A DNA stretch of 61,899 bases from Treponema sp. C6A8 (GTDB taxonomy: Bacteria > Spirochaetota > Spirochaetia > Treponematales > Treponemataceae). Location: NCBI RefSeq assembly GCF_000619925.1, contig NZ_JHVB01000014.1:1-61899 (forward strand), given 5' to 3'. Each line of letters starts with the position of its first letter. Position 1 is the stretch's first letter. The notes under the pieces were generated by a model. That model worked only from the letters and a program-made list of their open reading frames with translations. It was not told where the DNA came from and made no database searches. Shown here in pieces: positions 7,565 through 15,687 of this stretch. The translations under genes and the position numbers were made by a program.

Positions 7565-8038
7565 ATGATAAATGAAAAAGTTTTAGACTTCCTCAAAGCT
7601 AAGGGATATGCAGACAGACTCACCGAACACAAAGAAACAATCGATACCGTAGAACATGCAGCACAGCAGATTGGCTGTTCCGAGGCAGAGATTGCAAAGA
7701 CGCTTTCATTTATTGTGGATGAAAAACCTGTTATCGTGGTAATGGCAGGAGACGGACGTGTAAACTCGTCAAAGTTCAAGGCTCTTTTTCATACCAAACC
7801 AAGCATGATTCAGCGAGACCAGGTTGAAGCAATCACCGGATTTGCTCCCGGCGGAGTCTGCCCTTTCAATGTTCCAAAAGAAATCCCCGTATGGCTCGAT
7901 GTTTCAATGAAGAGATTTGAATACGTTCATCCAGCAGGCGGAAACTCATTTACTTCGGTAAAACTCACTCCCTCTGACCTGGAAGAAGTATCAGGCGCCA
8001 CCGGCTGGTGTGATGTCTGCAAGGGCTGGGAAGAATAG
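7565..8038 (+). CDS. YbaK/EbsC-family aminoacyl-tRNA deacylase
   Basis: 157 residues covering the whole YbaK fold: AKTLSFIVDEKPVIVVMAGD, GRVNSSKFKALF, TGFAPGGVCPFNVPKEIPVW and the C-terminal VKLTPSDLEEVSGA. Family members hydrolyse mischarged tRNAs such as Cys-tRNAPro or Ala-tRNAPro in trans; the exact specificity cannot be told. The start ATG follows ATTTAGATAT with no obvious ribosome binding site. It stands alone. Confidence 0.82.
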   Translation: MINEKVLDFLKAKGYADRLTEHKETIDTVEHAAQQIGCSEAEIAKTLSFIVDEKPVIVVMAGDGRVNSSKFKALFHTKPSMIQRDQVEAITGFAPGGVCPFNVPKEIPVWLDVSMKRFEYVHPAGGNSFTSVKLTPSDLEEVSGATGWCDVCKGWEE

Positions 8039-8100
8039 AAGAAAAAGCCAGATTTTACATCTCTGCAATTTTTCGCAATGTATTTGGCCATTTTAATATC

Positions 8101-8739
8101 CTACTTCCTTACCTTCAGCTCTCGTCTCACCATTTCCAAATCACTACTTGTCAGAATTGGAATCAGCTTATTGATTTCCTCAATTGACTTATCCCACCAG
8201 CAGAACTTTTCAAGAAGTTCAATCATTTTGTCATCAAAACGTTTTTTTATTGTGCGGCAAGGATTTCCGACATTGATTGTGTATGGCGCAATGTTACTTG
8301 CAACTACGGCATTCGCTCCGATTATGGCACCGTCGCCAATATGAACGCCCGACATGATTACGGCATTCTGCCCAATCCAAACATCGTTACCGATGACAGT
8401 ATCTCCCTTGAGCGGCAAATCTTTTTTCAACGGGGCATCCATGTCCCAGCCCTCCAGCGTGTAGAAAGGAAAAGTTGAAACTGCATTCATCTGATGATTC
8501 GCTCCATTCATAACGAATTCCACACCCGCTGCAATCTGACAAAACTTCCCGATAATCAGCTTGTCACCGTTCCATTCATAAAGATGAGTCACATGACTTT
8601 CAAAATCGGAATCTGCAATATAAGTAAAATCACCAACGATAATGTTTGGATTCTTAAGAGTGGGTTTTACATAAATCTCTTTGTCATAACCAGCTATAGG
8701 ATGAATTGTCATTGGATTTGGAAGCTTGCCGTCTTTCAT
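8101..8739 (-). CDS. Vat/xenobiotic-type O-acetyltransferase
   Basis: 212 residues forming a left-handed beta-helix hexapeptide acyltransferase: GDFTYIADSDF, IGKFCQIAAGVEF, NGANHQ (the catalytic-His position of the Vat/CatB group), then VIGNDVWIGQNAVIMSGVHI and GANAVVASNIAPY with GNPCRTIKKRF at the C-terminus. Length and order match the streptogramin A/chloramphenicol acetyltransferase family. Chromosomal members without resistance history are common, so resistance is not implied. The upstream element at 8757-8785 is its likely promoter. Confidence 0.82.
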   Translation of the reverse strand: MKDGKLPNPMTIHPIAGYDKEIYVKPTLKNPNIIVGDFTYIADSDFESHVTHLYEWNGDKLIIGKFCQIAAGVEFVMNGANHQMNAVSTFPFYTLEGWDMDAPLKKDLPLKGDTVIGNDVWIGQNAVIMSGVHIGDGAIIGANAVVASNIAPYTINVGNPCRTIKKRFDDKMIELLEKFCWWDKSIEEINKLIPILTSSDLEMVRRELKVRK

Positions 8740-8756
8740 TCTGAAACCTCAATTCA

Positions 8757-8785
8757 ATTATAACAGAAAAGCCCCTTCAAAGCAC
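8757..8785 (-). promoter_or_regulatory. promoter-like box, weaker copy
   Basis: Minus strand GTGCTTTGAAGGGGCTTTTCTG followed by TTATAAT, 17 nt before the acetyltransferase ATG. The spacing from CTTTG to TATAAT equals that of the stronger copies at 665, 11319 and 16474, but the middle differs. Confidence 0.4.
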
Positions 8786-8813
8786 ACAAAAGAAATTCTC
8801 CTTCCCCTACTCT

Positions 8814-9034
8814 ACAGAATCTTCCCAAGATGGATTTTGTATCCCGCAATCGCACAGGGCGAATATGCTGCCGTAAAGACCTATGCCCCTGTAGCCGAAA
8901 AATTCCCGGAAGTTGAAAGCGTAAAGAATGATGAAAAGCGGCATGGGGATACGGTAAAAGGATTATTAAACAAAGAGCAGGACGGCCAGTTCCCGGAAGG
9001 CATGTTTAGGTTTGAGAAGAGAATTGAACGTTAG
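8814..9034 (+). pseudogene. ferritin-like/rubrerythrin-type fragment
   Basis: An open frame encodes YPAIAQGEYAAVKTYAPVA then FPEVESVKNDEKRHGDTVK. The EYAAVKTY and DEKRHGD pair looks like helices of a ferritin-like di-iron protein (ExxxxxxY...DExxH). There is no proper start, and the frame joins sequence that appears out of frame upstream, so this is a remnant. The family assignment is tentative. Confidence 0.35.
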
Positions 9035-9035
9035 G

Positions 9036-9074
9036 AGAAAAAAAACATTGTATCACCTTCCGAAAACGGAAGGT
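9036..9074 (-). terminator. hairpin with T-run
   Basis: Perfect hairpin ACCTTCCG-AAAA-CGGAAGGT (9055-9074). On the minus strand it is followed, after about 10 nt, by eight T residues. It would stop minus-strand transcription from the IS66 remnant. Confidence 0.4.
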
Positions 9075-9077
9075 CGT

Positions 9078-9200
9078 TTAGTTTAAAGCATCCAGATGCA
9101 TTTCATTTTCAATAATTGCAAGAAGTCCTGTGACGCCTTTACGAAGATCTGTCGCTCCTGGACGCACGTAAAGCTTTGCACTTTCAAAATCGATTTTCAT
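9078..9200 (-). pseudogene. IS66-family TnpB (Orf2) fragment
   Basis: Forty residues from an intact ATG: MKIDFESAKLYVRPGATDLR, then KGVTGLLAIIENEM, then a premature stop. The RPGATDLRKG motif is the signature of IS66 TnpB near its N-terminus; full proteins are about 115 residues. The start overlaps the end of the TnpA-like frame (9197), the usual IS66 arrangement. Confidence 0.75.
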
Positions 9201-9380
9201 AAGGAAGCCATTGCTGCAAGGATTTCCCGGATAATTACCGCATTAGTGTTTCGGGGAATTTCAGCTTTATATTTTGATACCCAGCCTGACAGGGTATTCG
9301 GCCTTATGCCGTATTCTGGGGCGAATACTGTCTGTGATTTTCCTGACTGAGACAAGTTTTTTCTTTCCGATAATGAAAAA
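9197..9380 (-). pseudogene. IS66-family TnpA fragment
   Basis: The frame ends ...SQTVFAPEYGIRPNTLSGWV SKYK...REILAAMASL. It contains the helix-turn-helix typical of IS66 TnpA/IS3 OrfA proteins and overlaps the TnpB start. The N-terminal part runs into unrelated sequence and a palindromic repeat, so it is decayed. Confidence 0.55.
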
Positions 9381-9429
9381 AATAAAGGATGAACTGAAGG
9401 AGCTTTCGCAGACCATTTTAAAAGGAGAA

Positions 9430-9475
9430 CTCGAAAAGCCCGACCGCCTGCCGCAGGCAGGCGGATGCGCCCAGA
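9430..9475 (+). repeat. dispersed palindromic repeat, partial copy D
   Basis: GAAAAGCCCGACCGC followed by the perfect palindrome CCTGCCGCAGGCAGG and then GCGGATGCGCCC. It shares the AAAAGCCCGACCGC core with copies at 10192 and 17240. Confidence 0.55.
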
Positions 9476-9480
9476 AAGAT

Positions 9481-9753
9481 TTATTTTTCCTGATGATAAT
9501 GAGTTCCGCACTGAACTATATAAAGATTATCGCCTTCAACTTTATAGACAAGTCGATTTGCCCTGTCAATTCTTCGGCTCCAATATTCTGAAAGTTCATA
9601 TTTCAATTGTTCAGGTTGTCCACGCCCCTTATCTACACCATTTCGCTCGATATCCTTTATAAGCTCATGCACCATTTTGATTAGTTTTTTCTGGTGAAGT
9701 TCAAAGAAATTGCAATAATCATCCCAAGCTACATCTGCCCAGATTTTTATCAT
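9481..9753 (-). CDS. yoeB: YoeB/Txe-type toxin
   Basis: 90 residues, full length for YoeB. The start MIKIWADVAWDDYCNF, the middle INRLVYKV-like RRIDRANRLVYKVEG and the end IVQCGTHYH are the YoeB signature, including the C-terminal HYH residues of the RNase site. YoeB toxins cut mRNA on the ribosome. The ATG overlaps the antitoxin stop, so the pair is coupled. Confidence 0.92.
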   Translation of the reverse strand: MIKIWADVAWDDYCNFFELHQKKLIKMVHELIKDIERNGVDKGRGQPEQLKYELSEYWSRRIDRANRLVYKVEGDNLYIVQCGTHYHQEK

Positions 9754-10013
9754 TACGACAACTCCTTCAATTCATGAACCTGCCCTTTTCCGCCTTCAAC
9801 TTGTGCAATTGCCTGGCGAAGATATTTGAGGTTTTCGTCTGAATAAATATAAGGATCGTCTTTTGCTTTCAACTCAAATGGAAGTCCATTTTCGCGGATG
9901 ACGGCTTTTACAAAAGCTGTTATTGCAGTCGTAACATTCAATCCAATTGAAGAGATTATATTTTCGAATGAATCTTTATCAGAATCATCTATTTTTGCAG
10001 AAATTGTAGTCAT
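9753..10013 (-). CDS. RelB/DinJ-family antitoxin
   Basis: 86 residues. The N-terminal ISAKIDDSDKDSFENIISSI and LNVTTAITAFVKAVIRENG form a DinJ-type ribbon-helix-helix domain that binds its own operator. The acidic/polar C-terminus (DENLKYLRQAIAQVEGGKG) would wrap the toxin. YoeB is more often paired with YefM/Phd antitoxins, so a DinJ partner is a mixed pairing, though such pairs are known. A strong promoter lies just upstream. Confidence 0.88.
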   Translation of the reverse strand: MTTISAKIDDSDKDSFENIISSIGLNVTTAITAFVKAVIRENGLPFELKAKDDPYIYSDENLKYLRQAIAQVEGGKGQVHELKELS

Positions 10014-10032
10014 ATTACCTACCTCCGACTAA

Positions 10033-10061
10033 AATATACTACCAAGAATTAAATATGTCAA
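10033..10061 (-). promoter_or_regulatory. promoter of the toxin-antitoxin operon
   Basis: Minus strand TTGACA (10061-10056), 17 nt, TATATT (10038-10033), then GGAGGTAGGTAAT and the antitoxin ATG at 10013. Near-consensus sigma-70 promoter with a short leader. Confidence 0.7.
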
Positions 10062-10098
10062 ATTTTTGATTATTATTTCAAGATTTTTGTAAATAACA

Positions 10099-10236
10099 GC
10101 GTGAGGGATTGTAGGTGCAGCCCGTAAGGGCTGTTCCGAAGCGGCGGTGGTTTATCACCAGAGCGCAGGAATGAAGGCGAAAGCCGGAACACCGAAAAGC
10201 CCGACCGCTTGCGAAACAAAGTGAAGCAAGCGGGCA
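10099..10236 (+). repeat. dispersed palindromic repeat, copy B
   Basis: GCGTGAGGGATTGTAGGTGC, hairpin AGCCC-GTAA-GGGCT, then GCGCAGGAATGAAGGCGAAAGC, CCGAAAAGCCCGACCGC, and a second inverted pair CCGCTTGC...GCAAGCGG. The layout matches copy A (3296-3420) with different hairpins. Its right end joins directly to a cas1 remnant. Confidence 0.6.
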
Positions 10237-10448
10237 CGCCAAGGTTCAATCAAATCGTCTGCAAGATTAAAGCTGTTGTATTCATTATGATGATTGATTC
10301 CAAGCGCACAGTGAAATCCTGTTGAAATCAAAGCCTTGATAATATAACTCCTGATAATTGCATAACCATAATTCAAAGCAAAATTAACGGGATCTTCATG
10401 TCTTCTGTTCAGTCCTTTACAACAAGCTGCCCGTTTGAAATATGACAT
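10237..10448 (-). pseudogene. cas1 C-terminal fragment
   Basis: About 65 residues match the C-terminal half of CRISPR-associated Cas1, type II-like: LNRRHEDPVNFALNYGYAII, then ALISTGFHCALGINHHNEYN and SFNLADDLIEPWR. The metal-binding His and Asp of Cas1 are kept, but the N-terminal domain and its Glu are missing, and after EPWR the frame continues into repeat B. No cas2, effector gene or repeat-spacer array was found in the window. The MBL gene reads through its 5' part in another frame. Confidence 0.75.
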
Positions 10449-11311
10449 TCTGATGGTTTTGTAATTTCAACAACTACTTCATCCCCAGACCGAACATAAC
10501 TCAACTGGTCACCCATGATTTCTTTCATCTGATTGAAAACCGGAAGGCCAGTACAGTGACATGTTGCAAAGTGGGATTTATAACCTTTGAGGCGGTTTGC
10601 GATTTCTGTGACTTCGGCGGTATCTGCTTGAGAGAACTCAGTACGTTTCATAAGATGAAAGCCGCCGATTACGAGGTCTGGGAACATTTCCTTTCCAAAC
10701 TTCCGCTCAAGAGTTTTCATCACATTCAGAATGCCGTTGTGTGCACAGCCACAGAAAAGGATTTTCTTTCCATCAGCTGTCAAAAGCAGATTCTGTTCGT
10801 GATGGAATTCGTCCTGGATATACTGACCGCCGCGAAGCTCACGGAGACGCTTGTTTGTAGAAGGCAGCGGAAAAGCTCGATTATCAACAGCAAAAACCTG
10901 AAGCTCATCATCAATTTTTGAGTCACCCTTCAAAAGCTGAACCTGGGGCAGTGAAAGAATCTTTTTATCAATCCCGATATAACGAAAGCCCTTATCTCCC
11001 CCGTCGAAGGCATAATATTCACCACCGGCATTACTCTGCATGTAAATCTTTGCACGCGGATTAATTTCCACAAACGGGAGGATTCCGCCTGAATGATCAT
11101 AATGTCCGTGGCTCAAAATCACAGTATCAACAGAAGTCAAATCTACACCAAGCTTCTGGGCATTACGAATCATAAGCTCGCTCGGGCTTGTATCGAACAA
11201 AAACCTATGAGCTTGGGTTTCTACATAAAACGAAAGTCCGTGAGCCGCCTCGCAGCCGCTATCGCCTGGTTCATTTTCTACAAGATTTATAATCCGCATT
11301 ACAGTTTCCAT
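10409..11311 (-). CDS. MBL-fold metallo-hydrolase
   Basis: 300 residues. SHGHYDHSGG supplies the metallo-beta-lactamase HxHxDH metal site. CGCAHNGI and TCHCTG are the later metal-binding and active-site segments typical of the group annotated as dihydropterin-ribofuranosyl-aminobenzene phosphate synthase-like. The specific substrate is unknown. The last ~13 residues (from ECHISNG) are encoded by DNA that in another frame is cas1 remnant, so the natural C-terminus may have been replaced. The -10 box is 7 nt before ATG with no ribosome binding site. Confidence 0.82.
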   Translation of the reverse strand: METVMRIINLVENEPGDSGCEAAHGLSFYVETQAHRFLFDTSPSELMIRNAQKLGVDLTSVDTVILSHGHYDHSGGILPFVEINPRAKIYMQSNAGGEYYAFDGGDKGFRYIGIDKKILSLPQVQLLKGDSKIDDELQVFAVDNRAFPLPSTNKRLRELRGGQYIQDEFHHEQNLLLTADGKKILFCGCAHNGILNVMKTLERKFGKEMFPDLVIGGFHLMKRTEFSQADTAEVTEIANRLKGYKSHFATCHCTGLPVFNQMKEIMGDQLSYVRSGDEVVVEITKPSECHISNGQLVVKD

Positions 11312-11318
11312 TTTTCTT

Positions 11319-11348
11319 ATTATATCAGAGATTTTCGTTCAAAACATT
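11319..11348 (-). promoter_or_regulatory. promoter-like repeated box, copy 2
   Basis: Minus strand AATGTTTTGAACGAAAATCT CTG followed by ATATAATAAGAAAA and the ATG. The TATAAT box ends 7 nt before the start codon, so the transcript would be leaderless or nearly so. Confidence 0.55.
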
Positions 11349-11441
11349 CTAAATCGCGGGATAAAAACCTTTCATTGACTATGAATCCCCCTGCCTGCTA
11401 TTATACAGCCATTATATCAGCAGATAAAAAAGGGGAAATGA

Positions 11442-12467
11442 ATGCTGTCATTTGAAAGTGATTATATTGAAGGTGCACATCCAAAGATTCTGGAGGCACT
11501 GGCAAAAACAAATATGGAAAGTCTTTCGGGCTATGGTGCCGACGAATATACAAAAACTGCAAAAGAAAAGATTGCAGCTGCCTGCGCTTTGCCAGATGCA
11601 CAGATTGCTTTTTTGACTGGCGGCACTCAGACTAATCAGATTGTAATCGACACAATGCTTCATCAGTATGAAGGCGTTGTCGCAGCTCAGAGCGGCCATG
11701 TAAGCGTTCATGAAGCTGGAGCCATTGAATATACCGGCCGAAAAGTTCTGACACTCCCCTCTCACAATGGAAAAATTGATGCCGCAGAACTTGATTCCTA
11801 TATTTCTGATTTTTACAAGGATGGAAATCACGAGCACATGGTTTTTCCGGGAATGGTCTATATTTCTCATCCGACGGAATACGGAACCTTATATTCGAAA
11901 GCTGAAATGACAGAGATTTCAAAAGTCTGCCGAAAGCATAAAATCCCGCTCTTTCTCGACGGGGCACGACTTGGCTACGGTCTTATGAGCAGACAGTCAG
12001 ATTTGACTCTCCTTGATATTGCAGAACTTTGTGATGTTTTTTACATAGGCGGAACTAAAGTCGGAGCTCTGTGCGGTGAAGCCCTCGTCTTTACAAAAAA
12101 GAATATGCCTCTTCATTTTGAACATCTGGTAAAAAAACACGGTGCGCTTCTGGCAAAAGGACGACTTTTAGCCATTCAGTTTGACACACTCTTTACTGAT
12201 GATTTGTATTTTGAAATCAGCCGCAATGCAATTGACCGCGCAGAAGAATTAAAGTCTCTCTTTACCAGAAAAGGCTACAAGTTTTTTATGGATTCTCCGA
12301 CTAACCAGCAGTTTGTAATTCTAGAAAACAGCAAACTCAATGAGCTTCAGAAAAAAGTAAAGTTCGCTTTCTGGGAAAAATACGATGAAAGTCACACGGT
12401 CGTAAGATTTGCAACAAGCTGGGCAACCACAAGTGAAAAGATTTCAGAACTGGAAAAAATATTATAA
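11442..12467 (+). CDS. low-specificity threonine aldolase/beta-eliminating lyase
   Basis: 341 residues, a fold-type I PLP enzyme. It opens with SFESDYIEGAHPKILEAL in place of the usual start. AFLTGGTQTNQ binds the cofactor phosphate, SGHVSVHEAGAIE stacks on the ring, FLDGARLGYGL holds the PLP-pyridine Asp, and YIGGTKVGAL carries the Schiff-base Lys. Family reaction: threonine or allo-threonine to glycine plus acetaldehyde. GGGGA lies 5 nt before the ATG. It stands alone. Confidence 0.85.
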   Translation: MLSFESDYIEGAHPKILEALAKTNMESLSGYGADEYTKTAKEKIAAACALPDAQIAFLTGGTQTNQIVIDTMLHQYEGVVAAQSGHVSVHEAGAIEYTGRKVLTLPSHNGKIDAAELDSYISDFYKDGNHEHMVFPGMVYISHPTEYGTLYSKAEMTEISKVCRKHKIPLFLDGARLGYGLMSRQSDLTLLDIAELCDVFYIGGTKVGALCGEALVFTKKNMPLHFEHLVKKHGALLAKGRLLAIQFDTLFTDDLYFEISRNAIDRAEELKSLFTRKGYKFFMDSPTNQQFVILENSKLNELQKKVKFAFWEKYDESHTVVRFATSWATTSEKISELEKIL

Positions 12468-12594
12468 AGATAAGCTGGCTTTTATTATCAGCATCTTTCC
12501 GGCAAATTATTCACAACGCGGAGCATTTCAAGCCTCACATCCATTATTACAGAAATTTCAAAAAGCGATTATATGTTCTTAATGGAATATATTA

Positions 12595-12861
12595 TTAAAT
12601 CCAGACATTTATAAACTTTTTTGTAATCATGATTTTTCCATACTCTGTTGCAATCGGATAGGCATCACCAAAATCTATAAATTTCCCAGAATCATCAAAT
12701 ACTTTTCTGTCTTTTTCGAACAGAACTTTCTGTCTTAAATTTCCATTCTCATCTATATCCAGAATTAAAATCGAACCGTTATCTTTATTCGATTTTCTTT
12801 GTATTCGAACTTTTATTCCTTTTTTGATTTCAATCCATTTATTTAAAATTATATTGTCCAT
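12595..12861 (-). CDS. hypothetical protein
   Basis: 88 residues, not recognised. The sequence alternates charged strands (IKKGIKVRIQRKSNKDNG, ILILDIDENGNLRQKVLFEKD) suggesting a small beta-rich soluble protein. No signal peptide or membrane segment. The start has no clear ribosome binding site. Confidence 0.4.
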   Translation of the reverse strand: MDNIILNKWIEIKKGIKVRIQRKSNKDNGSILILDIDENGNLRQKVLFEKDRKVFDDSGKFIDFGDAYPIATEYGKIMITKKFINVWI

Positions 12862-12957
12862 GATTTATACTTTCTGTGATTCAATACAACAAATTAGGGG
12901 AAATTTTCCTCTAATTTCCCTTAATTTCCACTATAATCATTCATGTAAGCATATATA

Positions 12958-13047
12958 TAATGCTGTACTCAAGCAATATATCCTCAAGGGTTATGCTGCA
13001 AATGAACATCGGCTTGAAGAATTACGCCAGACATTACAAATTATATA
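12958..13047 (+). pseudogene. possible RhuM-family fragment
   Basis: About 30 residues, NAVLKQYILKGYAANEHRLE and on, resemble the short segment of RhuM-type proteins reading LK(E/Q)Y-(I/L)-KG(F/Y)A-N-xRL. There is no start and nothing recognisable before or after. Assignment rests on one motif. Confidence 0.3.
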
Positions 13048-13063
13048 TTTTTATATTCCTAAA

Positions 13064-13480
13064 TTAATAATCTTCTACCTCACGGAAATCCATCTTTTTA
13101 CGGTCGCTGCGTTTTTTAAGCCCTTTTCCGCCAGAGTTCTTTTGACGTAAATCACCGCTGGTAAGAACGGAGATAGATTTTTCGCTGGACTGACGGCGTT
13201 TTTTGGCATCGCTTTCCAGAAGCTTATAGGTCTCTTCTTTTTTTATAAGGATATCATTAGCACTGTTAAGATGGAGCGCATAATGCAGTTGATTATTTTC
13301 TGCCAGATATTCAACGCAGATTTCCAGGTCTTTTAAGCAGATTCCCGCTTTGTTCTTTCCCTGAATTTTTGTATTTCCGCGTATTTTCTTTGCAAGAACA
13401 GCTTCTGTTATCAAAGATTTTTCCTTCATCTGTTCAAGCGCAGCAGCAATTTCTTTTTGAATTGGTGATAAATCGTTCAT
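13064..13480 (-). CDS. hypothetical protein with basic tail
   Basis: 138 residues, not recognised. The N-terminal part is helical (SPIQKEIAAALEQMKEKSLI, then KDLEICVEYLAENNQLHYAL) and could be a small winged-helix-like domain. The last 50 residues are strongly basic and end SDRKKMDFREVEDY. The same ending, NRKAINFREIEDYE, appears as an orphan reading frame at 48921-48977, so it is a shared C-terminal tail. AGGAA precedes the ATG. Confidence 0.55.
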   Translation of the reverse strand: MNDLSPIQKEIAAALEQMKEKSLITEAVLAKKIRGNTKIQGKNKAGICLKDLEICVEYLAENNQLHYALHLNSANDILIKKEETYKLLESDAKKRRQSSEKSISVLTSGDLRQKNSGGKGLKKRSDRKKMDFREVEDY

Positions 13481-13582
13481 TTTTTACGTTCCTAATGGAT
13501 ACAGCCATTTTACCATTTCTTTAAGGCTCCTTCCACAAATAGTCAACTGCATAAAATTTACAAAGAATTAACATAAACTACC

Positions 13583-13611
13583 TTACATTTTATTTTTCTC
13601 GTAGTTATAGT
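13583..13611 (+). promoter_or_regulatory. promoter giving a leaderless mRNA
   Basis: TTACAT (13583-13588), 17 nt, TATAGT (13606-13611), then 7 nt and the ATG at 13619. The expected transcription start falls on or next to the start codon, and there is no ribosome binding site. Confidence 0.6.
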
Positions 13612-13618
13612 AAAAAAT

Positions 13619-15598
13619 ATGATAACTGTAATCAGCCAATTATTGTTTTTCATCGGTTCGCTCTGTCTCTTGCTTTTTGGAATGGAAATGCTTTCAAACG
13701 GAATCCAGAAAGGAGCAGGAAACAGTCTTCAGGCTTTGCTGCGCAAGATTTCCGGAAACAGATTTACAGCCGTCCTGACAGGAGTTGCAGTTACGGCAAT
13801 CATTCAGTCCTCCGGTGCAACCACTGTAATGACAGTCAGTTTTGTTAATGCCGAAATAATCACCTTGACTCAGGCAATAGGAATAATCTTTGGTGCAAAT
13901 ATTGGAACTACTGTTACCGCCTGGATAGTTTCCTTATTTGGATTTTCCTTTAGCATAGAAGCGGCTGCAATCCCTCTTTTTGGTTTTGGTTTTATCCTTA
14001 AATATTTTAAGAAGCTGAAAATTCATAATTTTTCAGACTGTTTTATGGGATTTGCCCTGCTATTTATGGGTTTAGGCCTTTTAAAAACGTCAATCAATCT
14101 GCGGACTGAATCAATCAGTTTTTTACAAAGTTTTCAAAACTACGGGGCACTTGGAATTCTGCTTGGCGTATTAATTGGAACAATTTTTACCGCCTTGATT
14201 CATTCGTCATCTGCTACTACTGCAATAGTCCTTACGATGTCAGCAAACGGAATTCTTTCATGGACCCTAGGTGCAGCTATAGTTTTGGGAAGCAACATCG
14301 GTTCTACAGTGGATGCGGTTATGTCATCTTTTGGAGCAAGTGTAAATGCAAAACGAACGGCAGCGGTTCATGTTGCCTTCAATGTTGCAGGAACGCTTCT
14401 GGCCTTACTCTTCTTCAAAAACTTCCTTAAACTCATAGATTTTATAGTTCCAAAAAGTCCGGCAGAAAATATTACAACTCACATTGCAATGCTTCATACA
14501 GTTTTTAATATTTCAGCAACTTTGCTTTTTCTGCCTTTTGTAAATCAGATTGCTTCGCTTGCAAAAAAACTTGTAGCAGAAAGTCAGAAAGAACTTGATG
14601 CCCATTACAGAATGCCAGTCATCCTTCCGCTTAATCACGTAAGTGTAGATTTATATACCTTCCAGATTCAAAAAGAAATTACAAAAATGTCTGCCTGCGT
14701 AATGGAAATGTTGGATTATCTTAGAGAAAGCCTTAGCAAAAACGATAATAGTCCTTCCATGCTCATAGAAAAAGTAAATGAAAAAGAAGCATATGTTGAT
14801 GAGATGAATAATGAAATCACAAGTTTCCTGCAAAAATGTTCACGTCTTCCAAGTGCCAATCATACAGACCGCAACAATTGTTCCCGCATGATTTCTATAG
14901 TTCAGAATCTTGAAGATTTAAGCGATGAATGTAACTCTATGATGCACACCATCTGTAAATTTAAAAAAGAAGAAGGCCATTCACCGCACAAAAATCAAAC
15001 TAAAGAACTGATTTCATATTTTGATCAGGTGCATGTTTTTTATGAACAGACTTGTACCTTTATTGCTCTTGGACTTTCTGATATTGATAAGGTTATTCTT
15101 TCTGAAGTTGAAGATAAAATCAACAGAACCAAAAAGAACCTTAAAAAAGCCAGCCGTAAAAGAATTGAAAATGGCAGCAATGTAAAAACTGAACTTAATT
15201 ATATGGATCTTGTCCGGAAGATTGAAAAAGCCGGTGACTGTGTATTTGGTGTAATTCAGGCAATTCAGCCAAGCATTAGTGATTTTCTTCCCGGAGACAA
15301 CTCAGAAAATAATCTGATTGGTTCACAAAATATAATCATAAATGTAAAAAGCCGTAAAGTTTTTGTTTCCGGAACAGAAGTTCAATTATCAGCTAAAGAA
15401 TACGATTTGCTTTTACTTTTAATGAGGAAGAAAGGCGAAATAGTTTCCAGAGAAGAACTCTTTGAATCTATCTGGAATTATGAAAAAGAAATTGAAACCA
15501 GAACTCTGGATGTACACATAAGACTTTTAAGACAAAAGCTGAATAACCAGAAACTGATTGAAACAGTTCGTGGAATAGGTTACCGAATAAATGAATAA
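13619..15598 (+). CDS. Na/Pi cotransporter-PhoU protein fused to an OmpR/PhoB winged helix
   Basis: 659 residues in three parts. Residues ~1-310 are the Na/Pi-cotransporter membrane domain with both signature repeats: TAIIQSSGATTVMTVSF near 62 and LIHSSSATTAIVLTMS near 194. Residues ~330-550 are a PhoU-like helical region. Residues ~565-659 are a complete transcriptional regulator C-terminal domain: VQLSAKEYDLLLLLMRKKGE, REELFESIW, TRTLDVHIRLLRQKL and ETVRGIGYR. NptA-type transporters usually end after PhoU, so this is a membrane-anchored DNA-binding fusion, perhaps coupling phosphate flux to transcription. Hairpin terminator follows. No separate kinase or receiver gene is adjacent. Confidence 0.9.
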   Translation: MITVISQLLFFIGSLCLLLFGMEMLSNGIQKGAGNSLQALLRKISGNRFTAVLTGVAVTAIIQSSGATTVMTVSFVNAEIITLTQAIGIIFGANIGTTVTAWIVSLFGFSFSIEAAAIPLFGFGFILKYFKKLKIHNFSDCFMGFALLFMGLGLLKTSINLRTESISFLQSFQNYGALGILLGVLIGTIFTALIHSSSATTAIVLTMSANGILSWTLGAAIVLGSNIGSTVDAVMSSFGASVNAKRTAAVHVAFNVAGTLLALLFFKNFLKLIDFIVPKSPAENITTHIAMLHTVFNISATLLFLPFVNQIASLAKKLVAESQKELDAHYRMPVILPLNHVSVDLYTFQIQKEITKMSACVMEMLDYLRESLSKNDNSPSMLIEKVNEKEAYVDEMNNEITSFLQKCSRLPSANHTDRNNCSRMISIVQNLEDLSDECNSMMHTICKFKKEEGHSPHKNQTKELISYFDQVHVFYEQTCTFIALGLSDIDKVILSEVEDKINRTKKNLKKASRKRIENGSNVKTELNYMDLVRKIEKAGDCVFGVIQAIQPSISDFLPGDNSENNLIGSQNIIINVKSRKVFVSGTEVQLSAKEYDLLLLLMRKKGEIVSREELFESIWNYEKEIETRTLDVHIRLLRQKLNNQKLIETVRGIGYRINE

Positions 15599-15604
15599 AG
15601 TCGT

Positions 15605-15648
15605 AAAACTGCCACTTTCTCATCAAAACTTTGCCTATTAGCAGTTTT
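15605..15648 (+). terminator. Rho-independent-like terminator
   Basis: AAAACTGC (15605-15612) pairs with GCAGTTTT (15641-15648), followed by further T residues. The loop is long (28 nt). Placed 6 nt after the Na/Pi fusion gene. Confidence 0.45.
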
Positions 15649-15687
15649 TTTTGTATATTTAAATAAATAAGATTGACGAGGTATCAC

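Noticed and set aside
10099..10236. CRISPR array near the cas1 remnant
   Set aside because: The inverted repeats here are a single dispersed element; there are no regularly spaced direct repeats with spacers.
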